Shown: in pieces, positions 1-9,756 of the stretch | Layout of the letters: each line of letters opens with the position of its first letter | How positions within the stretch are numbered: position 1 is the first letter of the stretch | Source of the DNA: Corallium rubrum | Lineage: Eukaryota > Cnidaria > Anthozoa > Scleralcyonacea > Coralliidae | Direction: 5' to 3' | DNA: 64,000 bases | NCBI GenBank assembly: GCA_964035015.1 | Contig: OZ036013.1 | Location: forward strand, 11,163,266-11,227,265 | Notes under the pieces: model-generated | Told to the model about the DNA's origin: nothing | Seen by the model: the letters and a program-made list of their open reading frames with translations, nothing else | Database searches by the model: none | Position numbers and translations under genes: made by a program

Positions 1-484
1 AAATAATGGTCACGCATGCGCGTAATGCATGCCCACTTACAAAAATTTTGACTAGAAAAGTTCTGCAAGATTAATAGGACTTACATAGAGGATGAGTGAA
101 ACAATCGTCGTAGCAGTGTCAATTTTTAAATTATTTCAAATGTTTCAATCTGAATCGTATAGTGCAACACATCTGCGATATAAATATCATGAGCGATATG
201 CCACAGATATTAAATCCGTTGCGGTTTTTGATATACTATTTTGAGCACAAGTCTAACATAAGCCAATATGGCGAATACGCAAATTGTACCAACCTTGCTG
301 CTCACGTTATCGAAAATCAAACAGAGGTATACTATTTCCGTACAAGTTTCGATCTGATTCGGCTACTATAAAGATCCGTCTTCTCGATGATATTCTTCAT
401 TTCTAGCCTGTATTTGTCGTTGTTGCGGTTTTCAATCTCAAAGCTTCAGTATTTTCTGATCATCGAATGAAGATTTCATCCAAC
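1..484. other. A+T-rich intergenic DNA, no feature recognised
   Basis: I see no gene, RNA or repeat structure here. The longest open frame is about 69 codons and resembles nothing I recognise. The segment ends at the target-site copy that flanks the SINE palindrome. Confidence 0.6.
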
Positions 485-497
485 ATTGCATAAATTA
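485..497. repeat. Target-site duplication, left, of the SINE composite
   Basis: ATTGCATAAATTA is repeated exactly at 1132-1144. The two copies flank the whole palindromic SINE composite. Confidence 0.75.
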
Positions 498-625
498 TAA
501 ATGATATTGGGCATTTCACTCGATTACATGGCATGTTCTAAGGATTTAGGGTGAAGGAAAATTCGAGTGTAGAATATATACATTTTAAGACCAAACCGGG
601 AGCAGTTGCGAAAAATGCAACTGCA

Positions 626-699
626 GGCCCTCCGGCAGGAATTGAACCCACGACCTTGCGATTCTGGTGCAATGCTCTGACCACTGAGCCACGGAGGCC
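626..699 (-). repeat. tRNA-like domain of SINE, minus copy
   Basis: A 74-nt tRNA-like sequence starts GGCCTCCGTGGCTCAGTGG (A-box-like) and contains GGGTTCAATTCC (B-box-like). Acceptor-type arms can pair, but the 3' side carries an extra G (GGAGGGCC). This is the internal pol III promoter region expected of a tRNA-derived SINE. The surrounding SINE body makes a functional tRNA unlikely. Confidence 0.8.
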
Positions 700-969
700 G
701 TTGCCGAGAGCTTGATCGCGAGTTCTGTATATATAATAAGGTGGTAATGCCAGGAGAGAATTAGGTATATTATAAATGATATTGGGCATTTCACTCGATT
801 ACATGGCATGTTCTATATATTCTACACTCGAATTTTCCTTCACCCTAAATCCTTAGAACATGCCATGTAATCGAGTGAAATGCCCAATATCATTTATAAT
901 ATACCTAATTCTCTCCTGGCATTACCACCTTATTATATATACAGAACTCGCGATCAAGCTCTCGGCAAC

Positions 970-1043
970 GGCCTCCGTGGCTCAGTAGTCAGAGCATTGC
1001 ACTAGAATCGCAAGGTCGTGGGTTCAATTCCTGCCGGAGGGCC
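970..1043 (+). repeat. tRNA-like domain of SINE, plus copy
   Basis: This is the inverted partner of the copy at 626-699. It differs at two visible sites: AGTAGTC instead of AGTGGTC in the D-arm region, and CACTAG instead of CACCAG in the anticodon loop region. It has the same B-box-like GGGTTCAATTCC and the same extra G in the acceptor arm. Confidence 0.8.
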
Positions 1044-1144
1044 TGTGTAGTTGCATTTTTCGCAACTGCTCCCGGTTTGGTCTTAAAATGTATATATTCT
1101 ACACTCGAATTTTCCTTCACCCTAAATCCTTATTGCATAAATTA

Positions 1145-1740
1145 GTTGTTCTCTTTTCTTCTGAACCGCGGAACTGTGACGACCGCAAGACATAGGTACT
1201 AGTTTAATAAGGCTTTAGCTCCGCCTCTCTATGTCCACCATTTCTCGCCATGCATAGTTTTGTGCCAGTTATGATCAAATAGCTTCAACGTCCATCATTA
1301 TATACAAAGAACTTGTGCCATACACCAAATCGTAGTTTCATTTAGGCCCACATGCAAATTATTTCCTATTCAATTTGGGCCCCTATGCAAATTACATCGT
1401 GTCTACTAAAGCATAATGGAAGATAACATAGGCTGAGACTGTTTTTTTCATGTTTTGAATTCATTATTTTTAGACACTACGTTTAGGATTATTGTCAAGG
1501 ATAATCGATAAGCAAAGTTTATCCTTATAGAATACCTAAACATTAAAAAGTTTCTGAAATCAGAAATGTTATGTTTATTACGGCTGCTTCAGCCTCATGT
1601 TATAAATGAACTAGGTTTTATCCCGACTCAGATTGTATGCGCAGTCGAAACTCCGATTTCGTCTATTACTCAGAATGATTTTGCGTACTAAACTAATTGC
1701 TAATTTATTACACCCAGTATTTCTGGGTGCGGTGACCAGC
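1145..1740. other. Intergenic, nothing recognised
   Basis: A+T-rich DNA with no supported gene, RNA or clear repeat. Confidence 0.5.
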
Positions 1741-1754
1741 CGATGCCAGGGGAT

Positions 1755-1808
1755 ACCAGGGCCTTTTCCCACCCTTCCAATTTCAAAAAAGCCCTGGGAA
1801 CGAGGTTG
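1755..1808 (-). mobile_element. Terminus of a CAACCTCGTTCCCAG-type MITE
   Basis: The segment ends CTGGGAACGAGGTTG, the reverse complement of the terminal motif shared by the elements at 1864-2250 and 13547-13606. A short internal palindrome (CCAGGGC and GCCCTGG) precedes it. I cannot identify the opposite end or a target duplication, so this is probably a truncated copy. Confidence 0.5.
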
Positions 1809-1863
1809 CATCTGAGTTAGAGTGTTTTACCGTCAATCAGAAGGTTGTGGGTTTGAGTTCCGC
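1809..1863 (+). repeat. tRNA-like SINE head, interrupted by a MITE
   Basis: The sequence has an A-box-like TGAGTTAGAGTG and a B-box-like GGTTTGAGTTCC at tRNA-like spacing, suggesting the head of a tRNA-derived SINE. The MITE at 1864-2250 inserted right after the B box. The 9-bp target copy GAGTTCCGC resumes at 2251. Confidence 0.5.
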
Positions 1864-2250
1864 CAACCTCGTACCCAGGGCCATTTGTAGGGAACTGGGC
1901 CAAGATGGCGGAAACAAATGGCCCCGGTGGAGGCCAGGCTATCTCAGCCTCTGATTGGTCAAGAGCCTATGGCGTAAATCAGATGGTTTGATTTTGTTTT
2001 GTTTTTTTAAATTTGTATTTTGACCTTGTCGGTTGTTTCTGCACACGGCACGGGAAATTATATTTTAAACCGTGCAATAATTAGGTGTAATTAGGTATAA
2101 TTACTGTGTAAAGAACTGAGTTGTAGTTAATAAAATGCGCAATATACTGCGCGTTTTGAGCTAGCCTCCACCAGGACCATTTGTTTCCGCCATTTTTTTT
2201 ATTCGCCATCTTGGCCCAGTTCCGTACAAATGGCCCTGGGTACGTGGTTG
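1864..2250. mobile_element. Mutator-like MITE, 387 bp, 9-bp target duplication
   Basis: Imperfect terminal inverted repeats of about 80-90 bp begin CAACCTCGTACCC on the left and CAACCACGTACCC on the right (reverse complement). Both continue through conserved blocks such as AGGGCCATTTGT and CTGGGCCAAGATGGCG. Exact 9-bp repeats GAGTTCCGC flank it (1855-1863 and 2251-2259). A 9-bp duplication is typical of Mutator-like elements. No coding capacity, so it is non-autonomous. The terminal motif recurs at 1808 and at 13547-13606. Confidence 0.85.
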
Positions 2251-2435
2251 GAGTTCCGCTTGGGTATTTCGAATTTTTTTGAGTAAAATGGCTCGAAGAA
2301 AGTTACACTCATTATACAATTATATGAGCGGCCAAACTGTATGGGCATTTCGTCATTGTCGGTGACCTCCATTGTAGTGTATCTCCGGCTTAGCCCACGT
2401 GCTTATATCCTTATCAGCTCTGGTCGTATCTGTTA

Positions 2436-3002
2436 AGCCCCGATCAAAGGAGGATGAGAGTTCATGAGAGTAGCGTTTGACCACCAATTCTCATCGACTC
2501 TCATGCACTCTTATCAACTCTCATCAACTTTGAGCTTGTTCAAATTTTAATGAGTGTTGATGAGAGTTCTTGCTCGTTTGACCGGTCATGACAGTTGGCA
2601 TATGAGAGTTGAGCGGCTAGCGGTTTGCACTTTGTAAAAACAGGCCTCAACAAAAATGGCGAAGGAACGGAACGATCCTGAATGTATTTCTGAAACTCTG
2701 GAAAAACCAGAAGCAAACAATGCCCAACACCACCGCGGTCTGACCGACAAAGGCATTTTGCCGTCTTGCCTTTCCTTCATGAGATTGTTTTGACTGTATT
2801 CGTGACTTTTCGTGACAAGAAAAGGCAAGAATGCAAAATATATCTGTCTATTTATTTGTCCAGTACGAGATTGTAAAAATACGAACTTTGTTTACCTCGA
2901 AATTCATTCCTAGTCTCCCTGCCACGCGCGGTAAATCCTAACAACTCTCGTCAACTCTCATGGCAACTCTCATCAACTCTCATCCTCGTTTGACCGGGGC
3001 CT
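2436..3002. mobile_element. TA-flanked MITE with GAGAGTTGATGAGAG subrepeats
   Basis: The left end AGCCCCGATCAAAGGAGGA and the right end (reverse complement) AGGCCCCGGTCAAACGAGGA are inverted repeats that continue into short iterations of ATGAGAGTTG. A TA dinucleotide flanks each end (2434-2435 and 3003-3004), which fits a Tc1/mariner-type target. The interior (about 2590-2930) holds an open frame of 80 codons on the minus strand with no recognisable domain. Confidence 0.75.
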
Positions 3003-3190
3003 TAGATATAGAGATATCTATCTTTGTTAAATATAAAGCCTGTCTTTGTGCTCTCAAGACACCTTGTTTCGATTGCTTGATAAAGCGCTTGTGTGCATAC
3101 AAATCAATATCATTTTACGGGTAATTGTTATCATGGCTAAAAAATTCTTCCAAATCGCATTTTTAATGGAAGAAAACTTAAGTTTATAAG
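3003..3190. other. Intergenic, nothing recognised
   Basis: A+T-rich DNA without a supported feature. Confidence 0.4.
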
Positions 3191-3199
3191 GCAACTGTC

Positions 3200-3425
3200 A
3201 CTGCTCAAGTTGTTGTGATCAGCAAGTCGTCTGTCATGCACATAGCATTGTTTCTAACAAGTTGTGATCAACAAGCCTATCGCAAGTTCTTCCATCAACT
3301 TGCTGTAGCATTGGTGGCAGGTTGTTTCAACAACTTGCTGTAGCATTTTTGTAACAAATTGTTGTGATCAACAAGCCTGTCGCAGGTTGTTTCAACAACT
3401 TGCTGTAGCATTGTTTGTAAGAAGT
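3200..3425. repeat. Imperfect tandem repeat, CAACTTGCTGTAGCATT motif
   Basis: Three or four degenerate repeats contain GTTGTGATCAACAAGCC, then CGCAGGTTGTTTCAACAAC, then TTGCTGTAGCATT. Some copies lack the first part. The sub-motifs are partly self-complementary (GTTG with CAAC), so the transcript could fold. Element class not recognised. Confidence 0.6.
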
Positions 3426-4080
3426 TTCTGCACAAACTTACAACAGTTTCCTTAAGTAATGCCATTGTTAGTTAAAACCTATTCACAGACTTGTTCTAAG
3501 CTCGTCGGAAACAAATTCAATTCTCTGTTCCGACATTACAGAAGAAGGCTCAGACATTATAAATATAGCTAAGGCGCCTGCCTACTTAAGATTATTGGCT
3601 ACGTAAAGCTTGCCGATAGCGACAGTACGGCGGCGGGAAAATATATAATTATATGTTTGTAACGATAAACTAAAACGTTTAAATGATTATAAATTTTTAT
3701 AATTCGCCAAATAATTAAACTAAATGTATACAAGCCGCCTTTTAGGACTTAACAGACTCTTAGGCTGTTACAGTTTATATAGAGAATAAAACTGAAATGG
3801 ATGTGTGGAAAGATGAAATTTATTTCGAGTGCTGACCAGGATATGCACGTCACGAGTGAGTAAAGCGGAACGAGTGAGATATCTTGGTCAACACGAGAAA
3901 TAATTTTGTATTTACAAAAAATAGTCCTGTTGCCCCACAAAGAGCAATAAACTCTAATGCGTTTCACGATAATCGACTCTGTGAGATTATCGTGAATAAT
4001 CACACCTGTGAGATTATCGATTTTATTAGTGACAGAAAAATCAATAAACCACTCTATTTTATGTAATAAATATATATCCG
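3426..4080. other. Intergenic; short inverted/direct repeats only
   Basis: No gene is visible. Around 3965-4020 there is a small direct repeat with GTGAGATTATCG, and GACCAGGATATGC/ATATCTTGGTC form a short inverted pair near 3835-3885. Confidence 0.45.
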
Positions 4081-4084
4081 GACT

Positions 4085-4275
4085 CTATAGGGTAGGACTT
4101 CAGTGCACGTATTTAGGGTGGAGTTGGACTCGGTTATTAAAGTAAGACTTGGACTTGGACTCGGGGGACAGGACTCGAGGATACTCAGTTTCCCGAGTCC
4201 AGGCCAACTTCCTGCAAAATGTAGTCTTTTTATTCGTTTGTTCCATTCCGAAAGATTTTGTCGCATTTGAGAGTT
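4085..4275 (-). repeat. Fragment of dispersed GAGTCCAAGTCC repeat
   Basis: The reverse complement matches 9545-9680, sharing CTCAAATGC, TCTTTCGGAATGGAAC, GCGAATAAAAAG and the GAGTCCAAGTC iterations. Further parts of the same element occur at 4750-4826 and 5626-5760 (minus strand) and at 7735-7900 (plus strand). The element was later broken up by a 5S-derived SINE and nested MITEs. Class unknown. Confidence 0.6.
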
Positions 4276-4429
4276 CTTATACGGTTGTGTTACTACTTAA
4301 GAGGTTCTGTTGCATTTGACTCAGTACTCAGTTTACTGATTCAGTTTCGTTGTCTTACTTCTTGTATTTAGTATATAGTTATAGTTTAGGGGAGCGCGGG
4401 TGACATGTGCTGTTAGCGCGCTGCCTCTC

Positions 4430-4740
4430 ACCAAAAGTTAAGCCCGGTTAGACGGGGTTAGTACTTGGATGGGTGACCACTTGGGAATGACCCCGTTGTT
4501 GGGTTTGGACTCATGTGAGTAGAGTTGTAGTTGATCTCTCCTGTGCTTCGAGAGTTTCTCGCCGGGTTCTCCGGTTTTCCTCCCTCCATAAAATCAACAC
4601 CAAACATCTTAGCTGTGATCCGTGGTCTGAACTGTGTCGTTGGCGGCTGCCTGGAGCGCATTCGATATGCCTCGACACGGCCACGTTGATCTGCGTCCTT
4701 CGCAATTCTGCCGCTGACTGCAAGTAAGGATGATTAGCCA
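4430..4740 (+). mobile_element. 5S rRNA-derived SINE (SINE3-like)
   Basis: Positions 4430-4504 match the 3' half of a eukaryotic 5S rRNA: a diverged AAGTTAAGCCCGGTTAGACGG, then GGTTAGTACTTGGATGGG, GACCACTTGGGAATGACC and the final GTTG. The region corresponds to the 5S internal promoter and helices IV/V. It runs directly into a non-5S body (CTCGCCGGGTTCTCCGG, then TTTTCCTCCCTCC), the arrangement of 5S-headed SINEs. The 5' half of 5S is degenerate or absent, so it is not a functional 5S gene. The 3' boundary near 4740 is approximate. Confidence 0.75.
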
Positions 4741-4826
4741 CCCAGTCCTTTATCCTTTAGTATCCTAGCTTTTGCCAGTGAATCAGTATAATTATTCAAC
4801 AATACGGTTACAATATACTTTTAAAG

Positions 4827-5418
4827 GGTATTGGCAATAAAATTAAGTTCCTTTAATTTGAAAGAACTCGTCAAATTGTAATGGAAGACCTTTTACAACT
4901 TCGTGTCTTTCTTCGTTTTCAAGATATTTCAATTTAGTTAGTTTCAGAAATTGCAGCTTGATGTTAGTAATAATTGTCAGTTGTTTGCTGTACAAGCTGT
5001 GTTAGTTAGTAATACTCAGAAAAACTCTGAGAAAAACGCTTAGAGCTCAGAGTTTTTCTGAGTATTACTAAGTAACAGAGCTTGTACAGCAAACAACTGA
5101 CAATTATTATATTTCAATTTGTTTAATATGCAAATGCTGTGCTCTGACGTCATGAGCAGGGTACAGTATTTTTACACAAAGCAACATCAATTATGAAATG
5201 TTCAGTGTCACAATGTTGTGTGCACAGTTTCAAGTGATTCTGTCGAACAAATTTAGAGATATAACTGATTTTTCTACGTGTGAAAAACTGTACATTTACA
5301 CATTAAACAAATTGAAATATCTTGAAAACGAAGAAAAATACGAAAAAATTGTAAAGGATCTTCTATTACAATTTTAGGAGTTCTTTCAAATTAGACAAAC
5401 TTAATTTTTGACAATGCC
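4827..5418. mobile_element. hAT-like MITE, 8-bp target duplication
   Basis: Imperfect inverted repeats of about 110 bp begin GGTATTGGCAATAAAATTAAG at the left and GGCATTGTCAAAAATTAAG at the right (reverse complement). Both continue through GAAAGAACTC and CGTTTTCAAGATATTTCAAT. The 8-bp direct repeats TTTTAAAG flank it exactly (4819-4826 and 5419-5426). The right copy overlaps the end of the piggyBac-like MITE at 5425, so this element arrived after that one. Confidence 0.8.
4968..5109. repeat. Foldback made of two inverted SINE-related copies
   Basis: AATAATTGTCAGTTGTTTGC through ACTCAGAAAAACTCTGAG on the left is mirrored by CTCAGAGTTTTTCTGAG through GACAATTATT on the right, giving a near-perfect hairpin of about 65 bp per arm. 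The same sequence occurs once, attached to a tRNA B box, in the SINE at 12474-12585. The foldback therefore looks like two inverted copies of that SINE tail inside the hAT-like MITE. Confidence 0.7.
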
Positions 5419-5424
5419 TTTTAA

Positions 5425-5621
5425 AGCCTATAGTTTACACGGGCAATTTTTCTTTGGCAATTTTCAACTTGACAAGTTTTATTTGCCCGTGTGTATTAGG
5501 AAACATGGCAAGTTTTTCCTTGACAAGTCTCCTTTTTGAAAAGCTGGCATGCCAACTTTTCAACAAGGAGACTTGTCAAGGAAAAACTTGTCAAAGAAAA
5601 ATTGCTCGTGTAAACTAGGCT
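5425..5621. mobile_element. piggyBac-like MITE flanked by TTAA
   Basis: Inverted termini AGCCTATAGTTTACACGGGC and (reverse complement) AGCCTAGTTTACACGAGC continue into CAATTTTTCTTTG. TTAA lies outside both ends (5421-5424 and 5622-5625), the target typical of piggyBac elements. The interior is an extended hairpin rich in CTTGTCAAGGAAAAACTTG. A related repeat copy at 7735-7900 preserves the empty site as a single TTAA at 7810-7813. Confidence 0.8.
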
Positions 5622-5625
5622 TTAA

Positions 5626-5760
5626 ATAAAAGACTTGGGTTCAGAATGGCAAGGTTTTAGACTCAACAAGGGGGTGGACTCGAAATTGTAATGGCGGATT
5701 TGGACTTGGACTTGCGGATAAGGTGCATGAACTTGTCCACAACACTGGATGAGAACCATG
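5626..5760 (-). repeat. Second part of the dispersed GAGTCC repeat
   Basis: The reverse complement matches 7737-7809 (GTCCGCCA, TACAATT, GAGTCCA and TTGCCATTC blocks in the same order). Across the nested MITEs it continues with 4750-4826, which matches 7812-7900. Confidence 0.6.
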
Positions 5761-6478
5761 CAATGAATATTTTTATGTTGCCCTTGCCCCAATTTTCGTA
5801 AGAAAGTTACAGTTTTTGTCATATAGTTTATAAACATGGAAAGATGTATATCGACGTGTCATCTGCCAACGTTTACATATTGACATATCAATATCGTTAT
5901 TTATATTGAACTCTAACTTTGAAGTCGGTATGTCGCCAAGATTGATTGCTTTGTTCGTGAGCACGTCTCCATTAAATCAGCCCCCCTAGGAGACCAGCAT
6001 CCTTACTTACCCCATATCTGGGGCCGTGCCGAGTTGTAATAACCAAAACCAACGAAGGGACGAAACCAATTTTAGGCAAATTAATTAAAAACCGTGGGAG
6101 GTTTAACGACTTATATACACATAGCGTGGTAATTTAAATTTAACTGAGCAAAAGTCTAGACTAGACTCGTGTTAGTCACTTCTCACGATTATTAAGATCC
6201 TGGTTCAATATTGACTTTTGTTTTGTTGTCGAGTATTAAGCATGTTTACTCAGTTTAAATGTGATTTGATGGCTCGTTTTGTAACTCGTGTTAGTATTGT
6301 TATAATACAACCATGCATAACTTTCGAAATTGTTGTATATATACATGTATATACATGATGTTCGCTACTTCAAAAGAAACGGCTAAAAAGCTTGTGCTAT
6401 GCAATAACGAGCTATACTTGAACTTTAAAAAAACTTGAGCTGCAGAACACACGTAAAAACGCACAGTCTGATCAGCTC
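5761..6478. other. Intergenic, nothing recognised
   Basis: A+T-rich DNA with no supported gene or repeat structure. Confidence 0.45.
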
Positions 6479-6807
6479 TGATGTCAGATCTGTTCAGAAA
6501 AAATGTAGCGACCCTTGATACACCCTCACATGCAGCTACGGCAGAATGTACCAGCGCTGATGTATAAACATTTAGTTAGAATTTCTGCAACAGCTCCATA
6601 GACAACATACCTGTTCAGTCTGTTATATTAAGCTGATATACAGCACTGACCGTGTCAAGCTGACACAGTCTGACAGAACCTGTTCTGAACAGTCTGTTGT
6701 AGCTGCATGTATGATACAGATATGATATCATATAAGTGTATCATAGCTGATACTGCAACAAGCTGTATCAGGGGTCGCTACATTTTTCTGAACAGGTCTG
6801 ACATCAT
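6479..6807. mobile_element. MITE with GATGTCAGATCTGTTCAG termini
   Basis: The left arm (GATGTCAGATCTGTTCAG, then ATGTAGCGACCCTTGATAC) is matched by the reverse complement of the right end (GATGTCAGACCTGTTCAG, then ATGTAGCGACCCCTGATAC). A further ATGCAGCTAC block also pairs. The interior has more CTGTTC/GAACAG inversions. I could not fix a target duplication. Confidence 0.65.
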
Positions 6808-6837
6808 TCATACATGATCCCGTTCCGACAAGGACGT

Positions 6838-7190
6838 GGAAAGTGTCCATGCACGCACACGACTTCGGAACCGTTTGGTGTACGGCACTATTACACGTTT
6901 CATCAAAAGTAAATGAAAAAGCGTGACGCAATCAGAACATTATCCAACCAAACCTTATAGTGCATTCACAAAAGTATCCACACGACTCCGGAACTTTTTT
7001 GGTGTACATCCAGAATTACCGAGCTGTGCGCTGTTGAAATATCCACATCTCGTCAAAAGTAAATGAAAAAGCGTGACGCAATTTAAAGAATATTATCCAA
7101 CCAAACCTTATAGTGCATTCACAAAAGTATCCACACGACTCCGGAACTTTTTGGTGTACAGTACATCCAGAATTATTGAGTCGTGCGTAT
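6838..7190. repeat. Tandem repeat, about 150-bp period
   Basis: TCAAAAGTAAATGAAAAAGC with CGTGACGCAAT recurs at 6903 and 7053. The segment CCACACGACTCCGGAACTTT with TTGGTGTAC recurs after both, with a more diverged partial copy before the first. This makes about two and a half copies. Confidence 0.75.
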
Positions 7191-7734
7191 ACGCAGTTTC
7201 GGTATTCCGTTCATTTTCGATAAGACATAACGGTTTTTATCGATTTTTTTCGCGGTTCAGGGTTTCCCCAAAAGTTAAATTCTAATAAGATGTTTTTTTC
7301 GAAATGTTTAAATTTTTTATTTATGGTATAATAAATGCATGTTTTAGAAAAGATTTGAGTATTGCCGAAATTATTGAACCGGTTTCGAACGAACTGTCAC
7401 TTTTCTCTCTGACGAGGGGCCTTCGTTCGAAACGTTAGAAACTATATGTTCAATATTTTTGGCAGTAAATCGAAGAATTTTTGTTTTGCGGCTGCTTAAT
7501 GAACGATCGACACCGTTCACACGCTTAGTTCAGCCCAAGCTGAAAATTTTGACATGGGTGATTTCAGTCCAGTTGACGGGGATGAAAATTCCATCCCGCG
7601 AGCTAAACGTTCAGCCCGGGCCGCTGAATTGTTTTCCCATGTAATCGCTATGTTCGTATTGCAAGGATTTAATATTAAAAGAAGGCCGGGTTGAAATTTT
7701 AGTCCGGCCTGAAAATCTCCATGTAATCGTCCAC
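7191..7734. other. Diverged repeat DNA, no gene
   Basis: No coding signal. Around 7395-7435 there is a GACGAGGGGCCTTCGTTCG / CGAAACGTT motif of the kind found at the ends of many animal retroelements. Around 7520-7725 inverted CAGCCC.. / ..GGGCTG-like and CCATGTAATCG segments suggest a decayed foldback element. Confidence 0.35.
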
Positions 7735-7900
7735 TAAGTCCGCCAGTACAATTCCAAGTCCACGTACTCTTTCGAGTTCAAGTTCTTGCCATTCCGAGTC
7801 CATATGTAATTAAAAGTATATTGTAAATATCGTTGAACAATAATTACGTTGTTAAACAATATTGTTGAACAACAATTGTTCACTGGCTTATTAAAAGCTC
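7735..7900 (+). repeat. Copy of the dispersed GAGTCC repeat, uninterrupted
   Basis: It matches the reverse complement of 5626-5760 followed by 4750-4826. It lacks the two MITEs found at that place, and so records the pre-insertion sequence with a single TTAA (7810-7813). Confidence 0.65.
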
Positions 7901-7923
7901 CTTTCTGCCAAAAAACACGCTAA

Positions 7924-8740
<817 letters not shown>

Positions 8741-8744
8741 AAGA

Positions 8745-9497
8745 ACAACGGCAAATTCAACGACGACGTTTTCTAAACAAAAGAATTCTAGTTGTCGAAC
8801 AAAGAGAATGAATGATTTTTAGTGTGTCCAGTGAAAACGTCCTCAGGTCAAAACGTCCTCACTTCTTCCAAACTGATCGAGGAACATGTCAACATACATA
8901 CAATACTCTATATAAGACTTTGTAGTATATTTTTGACATTGACAAATACATTCTTCAAATGTTTCGCGCCAGTAATCTGTTCTACTGTATAAAGCTGCAA
9001 GATCAAACTGTTGCCAGTCTTCACTTGTATCAAATTTCCATTTTGTATAGCAACACATAAATACAGCTACAAAGTCTAGTCAAACGATACAATAAACCAT
9101 CTAACTGCTTGAGGTTTTCACTTATGTAGCTACGTTTTTTTAAGTCTGTTAATATACTGTATTTATCTTTTTGACTTCTATGACCGGAGGACGTTTTGAT
9201 GTTTTGACTGGTAAGCATTTTTAGTCCCTAGAGTAATCTCAACAGCGTCCTCGTTCTTTATACAACGCCACTTAGAGCATTTTCACGTCTTCAGGACGAC
9301 GTCAACGGCCAAAAGATGAGAACTGTTGTTTAAGATTGACGTCAATACAAACACTATACAATGTTTTTAGCAGTACTGTGGCCTTTTGAAAGTCATTAAA
9401 CTAGCTTCAAATATCAAATATAATAGTCAGTTAGCCGTGAGTTTTTTTAATTATAAAGTTTATGTTGCTTTTTAACCGCCGTCGTCGTCCAAGCATG
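8745..9497 (+). mobile_element. Dispersed element, copy 1, split by a MITE
   Basis: 8745-8822 plus 9217-9497 match 15398-15738 almost throughout: CAACGACGACGT at one end, then TCCCTAGAGTAATCTCAACA, TTCAGGACGACGTCAACGGC and the final AACCGCCGTCGTCGTCC. Ends of the form ACGACGAC / GTCGTCGT are imperfectly inverted. No open frame of note. The copy is interrupted by the insertion at 8823-9216. Copy 2 forms the border of the large satellite. Confidence 0.75.
8823..9216. mobile_element. MITE with 8-bp target duplication ATTTTTAG
   Basis: A 394-bp insertion absent from the paralogous copy at 15398-15738. It is flanked by ATTTTTAG at 8815-8822 and 9217-9224. The ends share CCAGTGAAAACGTCCTC on the left and CCAGTCAAAACATC plus ACGTCCTC on the right (reverse complement). 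The duplication length fits a hAT-like element. The interior is not recognised. Confidence 0.75.
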
Positions 9498-9544
9498 ATA
9501 AGGTCATTCCTTAATAGGGCTGGAGCTCCTCCGTATAAACGCCC

Positions 9545-9680
9545 CTAACGCTCAAATGCAACAAATCTTTCGGAATGGAACCAGCGAATAAAAAGGCAAA
9601 GTTTTTTTGCCGCATTTGGCTTGGAGTCGGCATGAATTATCGAGTTCTGAGCACCCGAGTCCAAGTCTGAGTATATATCT
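9545..9680 (+). repeat. Copy of the dispersed GAGTCC repeat
   Basis: Matches the reverse complement of 4085-4275: CTCAAATGCAACAAATCTTT, CGGAATGGAAC, GCGAATAAAAAGGC and GAGTCCAAGTCTGAGTAT. Confidence 0.6.
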
Positions 9681-9756
9681 AAATATCTAAAGTGCAATTA
9701 CTTTATCATCCACTTATAATATTGGAATCGGAAACACTTATAAGCAAACTAAAATG

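Larger units (their letters stand above)
498..1131. mobile_element. Head-to-head tRNA-SINE palindrome, single insertion
   Basis: One full minus-strand SINE unit (about 538-812) faces one full plus-strand unit (about 850-1130). A truncated minus-strand head lies outside on the left (498-540) and a truncated plus-strand tail lies between them (813-849). Each unit runs from ACATGCCATGTAATCGAG through a tRNA-like domain to a tail ending ACCCTAAATCCTTA. The whole composite is flanked by the 13-bp direct repeat ATTGCATAAATTA (485-497 and 1132-1144), so it probably inserted as one piece. Four or so bases of microhomology make the left edge uncertain. The arms are close to identical, so this is a strong hairpin of about 280 bp per arm. 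Confidence 0.85.

Noticed and set aside
626..1043. Functional tRNA genes
   Set aside because: Acceptor arms carry an extra base, the anticodon stem is mismatched, and both copies sit inside SINE bodies flanked by one target duplication.
2586..2828. 80-codon open frame on the minus strand within the TA-flanked MITE
   Set aside because: No recognisable domain, no conserved start context, and it lies in a non-autonomous element. A captured exon cannot be excluded but is not supported.
4430..4504. Functional 5S rRNA gene
   Set aside because: Only the 3' half is recognisable and it has mismatches; it is fused to a SINE body.
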